DNA of 64,000 nucleotides from Pseudarthrobacter chlorophenolicus (lineage in GTDB: Bacteria > Actinomycetota > Actinomycetes > Actinomycetales > Micrococcaceae): assembly GCF_000962805.1 (NCBI RefSeq), contig NZ_JZTW01000001.1:682001-746000 (forward strand). The letters are read 5' to 3'. This document shows, piece after piece, positions 59,161 through 64,000 of the stretch. Position numbers and translations under genes: made by a program. The notes under the pieces were generated by a model. That model had not been told where the DNA came from. It saw only the letters and a program-made list of their open reading frames with translations, and did no database searches. Each line of letters opens with the position of its first letter. Within the stretch, counting starts at the first letter, position 1.

Positions 59161-60581
59161 GCTTTATCGTTTTCCGCCTTTAGGTAGGCAGTCAGCCGCT
59201 CATCGGCGTTGGCGACATCAAAACCCGTGGAGTGTGCCTTGGCCAGGTTCAGGGCACTCTTGAGCGGCCGCGGAGCGGCGGCCTTGTCCTTGAAGTATTC
59301 AGCAGTGGTGACGCCAGAGACATCAGTCCTGGAGGCGCCGGCCTGCTCGTAGACATCGGCCGCTATGTCAGCCCAGCTCTTTACGGGTCCATCGTTGCTG
59401 AAGTTGTAGGTTCCGTAGGCGGCTTCGGTGGTCAGCAGGTGGCTGATGAAAGCAGCAATGTCCTGGGTGAAGGTCAGGCGGCCTGTCTGGTCATTGACGA
59501 CGGCCGGTTTGATCCCCCTGCCAGCGAGGCTGGCCATGGTGCGGACAAAGTTGTTGCCTTCACCGATGACCCAGCTCGTCCGCACGATGTAGTGGCGGGG
59601 AACAACACTTGCCACCGCCTCGCCTGCAGCTTTGGTTTGGCCGTAGACACCCAGGGGAGTGAGAGGCTCGTCCTCGTCGTGGTTGTCGCGGCTCCCGTCG
59701 AAGACATAGTCGGACGAGACGTGGACCAGTGTGAGGTCATGCTCGACGGCGGTGCGCGCCAGGTTGGCGACGGCCGTCACGTTGATGGCCCAGGCGGTAG
59801 CCCGGCCTTCCTCGGTTTCGGCAGCGTCCACAGCGGTGTAGGCCGCGGCGTTGACGATGGCGGAGTAGTTTTTCCAGTTCCGGTTCTTGAAGGAATCCGC
59901 CCGGGCGAGGTCGAACTCACCGCGGCCGGCGAACTCGACCCTCGCGTCGCCGTCGTACTGTTCGCGCAGTGCCTTGCCCAGCTGGCCGTCGGCGCCGACA
60001 ACGAGGATCTTCCTGGCCGGCATCGGGGCGACATCTGCCATCCGCGGGTGGGCTTTGTCCTTGTCAGAGAGCTCGGCCTGGTCCAGCGGGATCGGCCAGG
60101 AAATGGCAGCGGTTTCGTCTGCCAGGTTAAGGAAGGTGTACTGACCCTGGGCATCTGCAGACCAGTGGTCGTTGACCAGGTACGTGTAGGCCGTGTTGTC
60201 TTCAAGGGTCTGGAAGGCGTTGCCGACCCCGCGCGGAATGAAAATGGCCTGGCTGGGGTCCAGCTCAGCGGTGAAAACAGCGCCGAACGAGGGCCCTTCA
60301 CGCAGGTCGACCCAGGCACCGAAGATCCGCCCTGTGGCAACAGAGATGAATTTGTCCCAAGGTTCGGCATGGATTCCGCGGGTGGTTCCGGCTTTTTCGT
60401 TGAAGGAGATGTTGTTCTGGACGGGCCGGAAGTCCGGCAGTCCCAGGGCAACCATTTTCTCCCGCTGCCAGTTTTCCTTGAACCAGCCGCGGTTATCGCC
60501 GTGGACCGGAAGGTCGTAAAGAACGACGCCGGGAATTGGGGTTGTGCGGCCGGAAAGCTTTTTCGAGAACTCCAGAGACAT
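59157..60581 (-). CDS. rmlCD: Fused dTDP-4-dehydrorhamnose 3,5-epimerase/reductase (RmlC-RmlD)
   Basis: A 474-residue bifunctional protein. Residues 1-~185 are an RmlC cupin, with His71 (TRGIHAEPWDKF) and Tyr134 as catalytic candidates. Residues ~190-474 are RmlD, with NAD(P) motif VVGADGQLG (195-202) and Tyr313-x3-Lys317 (VYGQTK). It carries out the last two steps to dTDP-L-rhamnose. Natural fusion is common in Arthrobacter and relatives. The ATG lies four bases after the rmlB stop. Confidence 0.95.
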   Translation of the reverse strand: MSLEFSKKLSGRTTPIPGVVLYDLPVHGDNRGWFKENWQREKMVALGLPDFRPVQNNISFNEKAGTTRGIHAEPWDKFISVATGRIFGAWVDLREGPSFGAVFTAELDPSQAIFIPRGVGNAFQTLEDNTAYTYLVNDHWSADAQGQYTFLNLADETAAISWPIPLDQAELSDKDKAHPRMADVAPMPARKILVVGADGQLGKALREQYDGDARVEFAGRGEFDLARADSFKNRNWKNYSAIVNAAAYTAVDAAETEEGRATAWAINVTAVANLARTAVEHDLTLVHVSSDYVFDGSRDNHDEDEPLTPLGVYGQTKAAGEAVASVVPRHYIVRTSWVIGEGNNFVRTMASLAGRGIKPAVVNDQTGRLTFTQDIAAFISHLLTTEAAYGTYNFSNDGPVKSWADIAADVYEQAGASRTDVSGVTTAEYFKDKAAAPRPLKSALNLAKAHSTGFDVANADERLTAYLKAENDKA

Positions 60582-60584
60582 GGA

Positions 60585-62511
<1,927 letters not shown>

Positions 62512-62524
62512 CTGGAGCCAATAC

Positions 62525-62557
62525 AAAGGGGGTGAAGCCAAGCTTCACCCCCTTTCT
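62525..62557. terminator. Bidirectional intrinsic terminator after rmlA
   Basis: AAAGGGGGTGAAG (62525-62537) pairs perfectly with CTTCACCCCCTTT (62543-62555), followed by C-T-A-T-T. It serves rmlA (+) and the repeat protein (-). Confidence 0.92.
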
Positions 62558-62573
62558 ATTGGCCGGGTGGCCC

Positions 62574-64000
62574 CTAATACGTCAGAGTCTTACAACCCAA
62601 TGCCGTATTGCCGGTGGTGAAGGGGGAGACTCCAATTCCGTAGGTGCACAACGTGTACGTGCCACGTACTGTGGTTTTGACGTTGACAGAATATCCGTGG
62701 GTACCCGTGATGCCGAAAGCACTGTTTGCGTCGGGCCGGTCCACCGTCGTTGAGAACACGTATCCCGTGGTCTTGCCGTCGGGGCCGGTGACATAAGCGT
62801 GAACGGGATTCGAAAGCGTCGGCATGTCCGGGTCGTAGGTCCACCCCGTCGCCTCCAGCGAAGTAACCCCCGCAGCCGTCTTGATTGCCACGGAATCGAG
62901 CACGCCCACCGGCGCACCGCTCTTGCCGGCGTCAGCCGTGCGGCAGCCGATCAGGGGGTTGTTGGATGCCAGGGGGCTGGGCGCGATGGCGTAGGCGCAG
63001 GCAGTGTAGACACCGGGGCTCGTGATGGGAATCGAGGGAGCGAAGCCGTGGTCGCCCGTGACGCCGAACGCAGTATTTACATCAGCCCTGGGGCGTGACG
63101 CATTGAAGGCATACCCCTTCGTGGTTCCATCGGGTGAGGTCACATAGATGTGCACGTCGATGGACCGCGAGGCATCTGCCTTGTCCACGGCCCAGCCGGC
63201 GAGCGACAGTGAGGCTGAGGTGCTCGTCTTGTTGATTGTCAGGCTGTCGAGGCTCCCGATTGGTGGGGCGACAGCTCCGACATCGACGCTGCGGCAGGAC
63301 AGCAGGGGGTTTCCCGGGGCAAGCGGGCTGAGCGCTATCGCATAAGAGCACACCTTGTACTTGCCGGGCGCCGTGATGGGGATGGCCGCGGCAAAGCCAT
63401 GGTTCCCGGTCACGCCAAGCGCGTTGTTGACGTCGGCCCGTGCCTGGGACGCGGTGAACGGGTAGTTCTTAGTGGTGCCGTCCGGCGAGGTCACGTAGAC
63501 GTGGACAGGGATGGACTTTGTGGAGTCCCCGCGGTCCAGTGCCCAACCACGAACTGAAAGTGCGGCTGTGGTGGACGTCTTTATCAGGGATGCGTCATCG
63601 AAACTGCCAATGGGCGCGGCCGCCGGGGCGAAGCTCAGCTGCCTGCAGCCGATCTCGGTATTGCTGTACTGGCCTATGGCGTAAACGCAGAGTTTGTAGG
63701 TGCCGGGCGCCGTGATGGGAATATCGCGCTGGTAGCCATGATTGGCGCCCATCCCCAACGCCTGGTCCACGTCGGGTCGCGACAGATTCGCGGGCATGAC
63801 ATAACCAGTCCTGGTGCCGTCCGGCGCCGTAAGATAGGCATGGGCCTCAGTTGCTGTTGCCGGGTTGGCGCCGTCGATTGCCCACCCCCGAAGGGATAGC
63901 GATACCTTGTCTGCGCTCCGCACTTCCTTGGCGTCATCAATGCTGCCCATGGGCGGCTCAACGCCCTTGGCAACAATCGATTTACAGCCAATTTCAGTAT
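62574..64000 (-). CDS. Surface repeat protein with ~115-residue modules (5' end off the window)
   Basis: The frame is open from the stop at 62574 past the right edge (475 residues visible). Four full modules and the tail of a fifth are seen, starting near 63950, 63611, 63260 and 62909. Each has an IGSxD opening, a GWAxD strand, PDGTT, a DVNxAxGxxGxHGF turn, IPITxPGxY, and two cysteines about 14 residues apart near the end. Similar modules occur at the C-termini of actinobacterial cell-wall hydrolases and secreted enzymes. Any catalytic domain would lie outside the window. Confidence 0.85.
   Translation of the reverse strand, partial: TEIGCKSIVAKGVEPPMGSIDDAKEVRSADKVSLSLRGWAIDGANPATATEAHAYLTAPDGTRTGYVMPANLSRPDVDQALGMGANHGYQRDIPITAPGTYKLCVYAIGQYSNTEIGCRQLSFAPAAAPIGSFDDASLIKTSTTAALSVRGWALDRGDSTKSIPVHVYVTSPDGTTKNYPFTASQARADVNNALGVTGNHGFAAAIPITAPGKYKVCSYAIALSPLAPGNPLLSCRSVDVGAVAPPIGSLDSLTINKTSTSASLSLAGWAVDKADASRSIDVHIYVTSPDGTTKGYAFNASRPRADVNTAFGVTGDHGFAPSIPITSPGVYTACAYAIAPSPLASNNPLIGCRTADAGKSGAPVGVLDSVAIKTAAGVTSLEATGWTYDPDMPTLSNPVHAYVTGPDGKTTGYVFSTTVDRPDANSAFGITGTHGYSVNVKTTVRGTYTLCTYGIGVSPFTTGNTALGCKTLTY
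62577..63950 (-). repeat. Four protein-coding tandem modules
   Basis: Modules are 113, 117, 117 and 111 residues. Modules 2 and 3 are closest to each other, and the last (62577-62909) is the most diverged, losing the GSxD signature and IPIT. The DNA repeats are not identical, so they are old duplications rather than a recent expansion. Confidence 0.75.

Noticed and set aside
59157..60581. RmlC-RmlD fusion as a sequencing error joining two genes
   Set aside because: The joined form with a short linker is known in Arthrobacter and relatives, and the frame is continuous.
62574..64000. CRISPR or short tandem DNA repeats in the terminal region
   Set aside because: The periodicity is at protein level (~115 residues) and the DNA copies differ; there are no spacers.

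Overview
This is a high-GC actinobacterial chromosome segment, most likely Micrococcaceae (Arthrobacter/Pseudarthrobacter type). The evidence is the actinobacterial marker set (MtrA-MtrB-LpqB, WhiB1, PdtaS, an Rv3235-type protein, a 180-kDa class NAD-glutamate dehydrogenase), frequent GTG/TTG starts, 4-bp stop/start overlaps and several apparently leaderless genes. I see no rRNA, tRNA, insertion sequence, prophage or CRISPR array. The window is gene-dense and no gene-free stretch exceeds 300 bases.

Layout. 1-4.4 kb: a partial J-domain protein, a lipoprotein, then a cysteine desulfurase and MnmA (sulfur for tRNA 2-thiouridine). 4.6-10.2 kb: a complete dipeptide/oligopeptide ABC importer (lipoprotein, two permeases, fused double ATPase). 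10.3-11.8 kb: chorismate mutase overlapping a MetE-like barrel protein. 11.8-18.1 kb (minus strand): a membrane protein, DUF4129, DUF4350, MoxR ATPase, DUF58 and DUF4166, which matches the moxR2-type locus of mycobacteria. 18.3-28.7 kb (plus strand): mtrA-mtrB-lpqB-comF-hpf-ycaQ/alkX-secA. 28.7-33.3 kb: Rv3235-like, LysM, an unknown protein, a small helix-turn-helix protein, an SAF-domain protein and a CpaE/MinD-like ATPase. 33.4-40.8 kb: NAD-GDH, PdtaS, WhiB1 and a small membrane protein. 40.8-44.9 kb: a giant FHA-FtsK/EssC-like ATPase with no visible secretion partners.

45-64 kb is a cell-surface polysaccharide region. It holds a WbpD-like acetyltransferase, UDP-galactopyranose mutase, a GlfT2-type galactofuranosyltransferase, a Wzm/Wzt-type ABC exporter, a DUF6541 membrane protein, a flippase, five family-2 glycosyltransferases, a DUF2304 protein, and dTDP-L-rhamnose synthesis (rmlB, an rmlC-rmlD fusion, rmlA). 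The last gene, running off the right edge, is a repeat protein built of ~115-residue modules. Together these would make nucleotide sugars (UDP-Galf, dTDP-rhamnose), polymerise a galactofuran/rhamnose glycan on the inner membrane face, and export it.

Regulatory points: four start codons lie exactly six bases after a TANNNT hexamer, one with a full TTGACG-N17 promoter. CRP-like palindromes lie upstream of whiB1 and of the dipeptide importer. A strong terminator-like hairpin separates whiB1 from the region upstream. Strong intrinsic terminators follow mnmA, secA, pdtaS, the glycosyltransferase ending at 57952, and rmlA. I found no obviously complete undescribed system. The best candidates for follow-up are the orphan FHA-FtsK protein, the SAF/ATPase pair with an arginine-substituted P-loop, the repeat protein, and a possible frame break between the glycosyltransferase and flippase genes.
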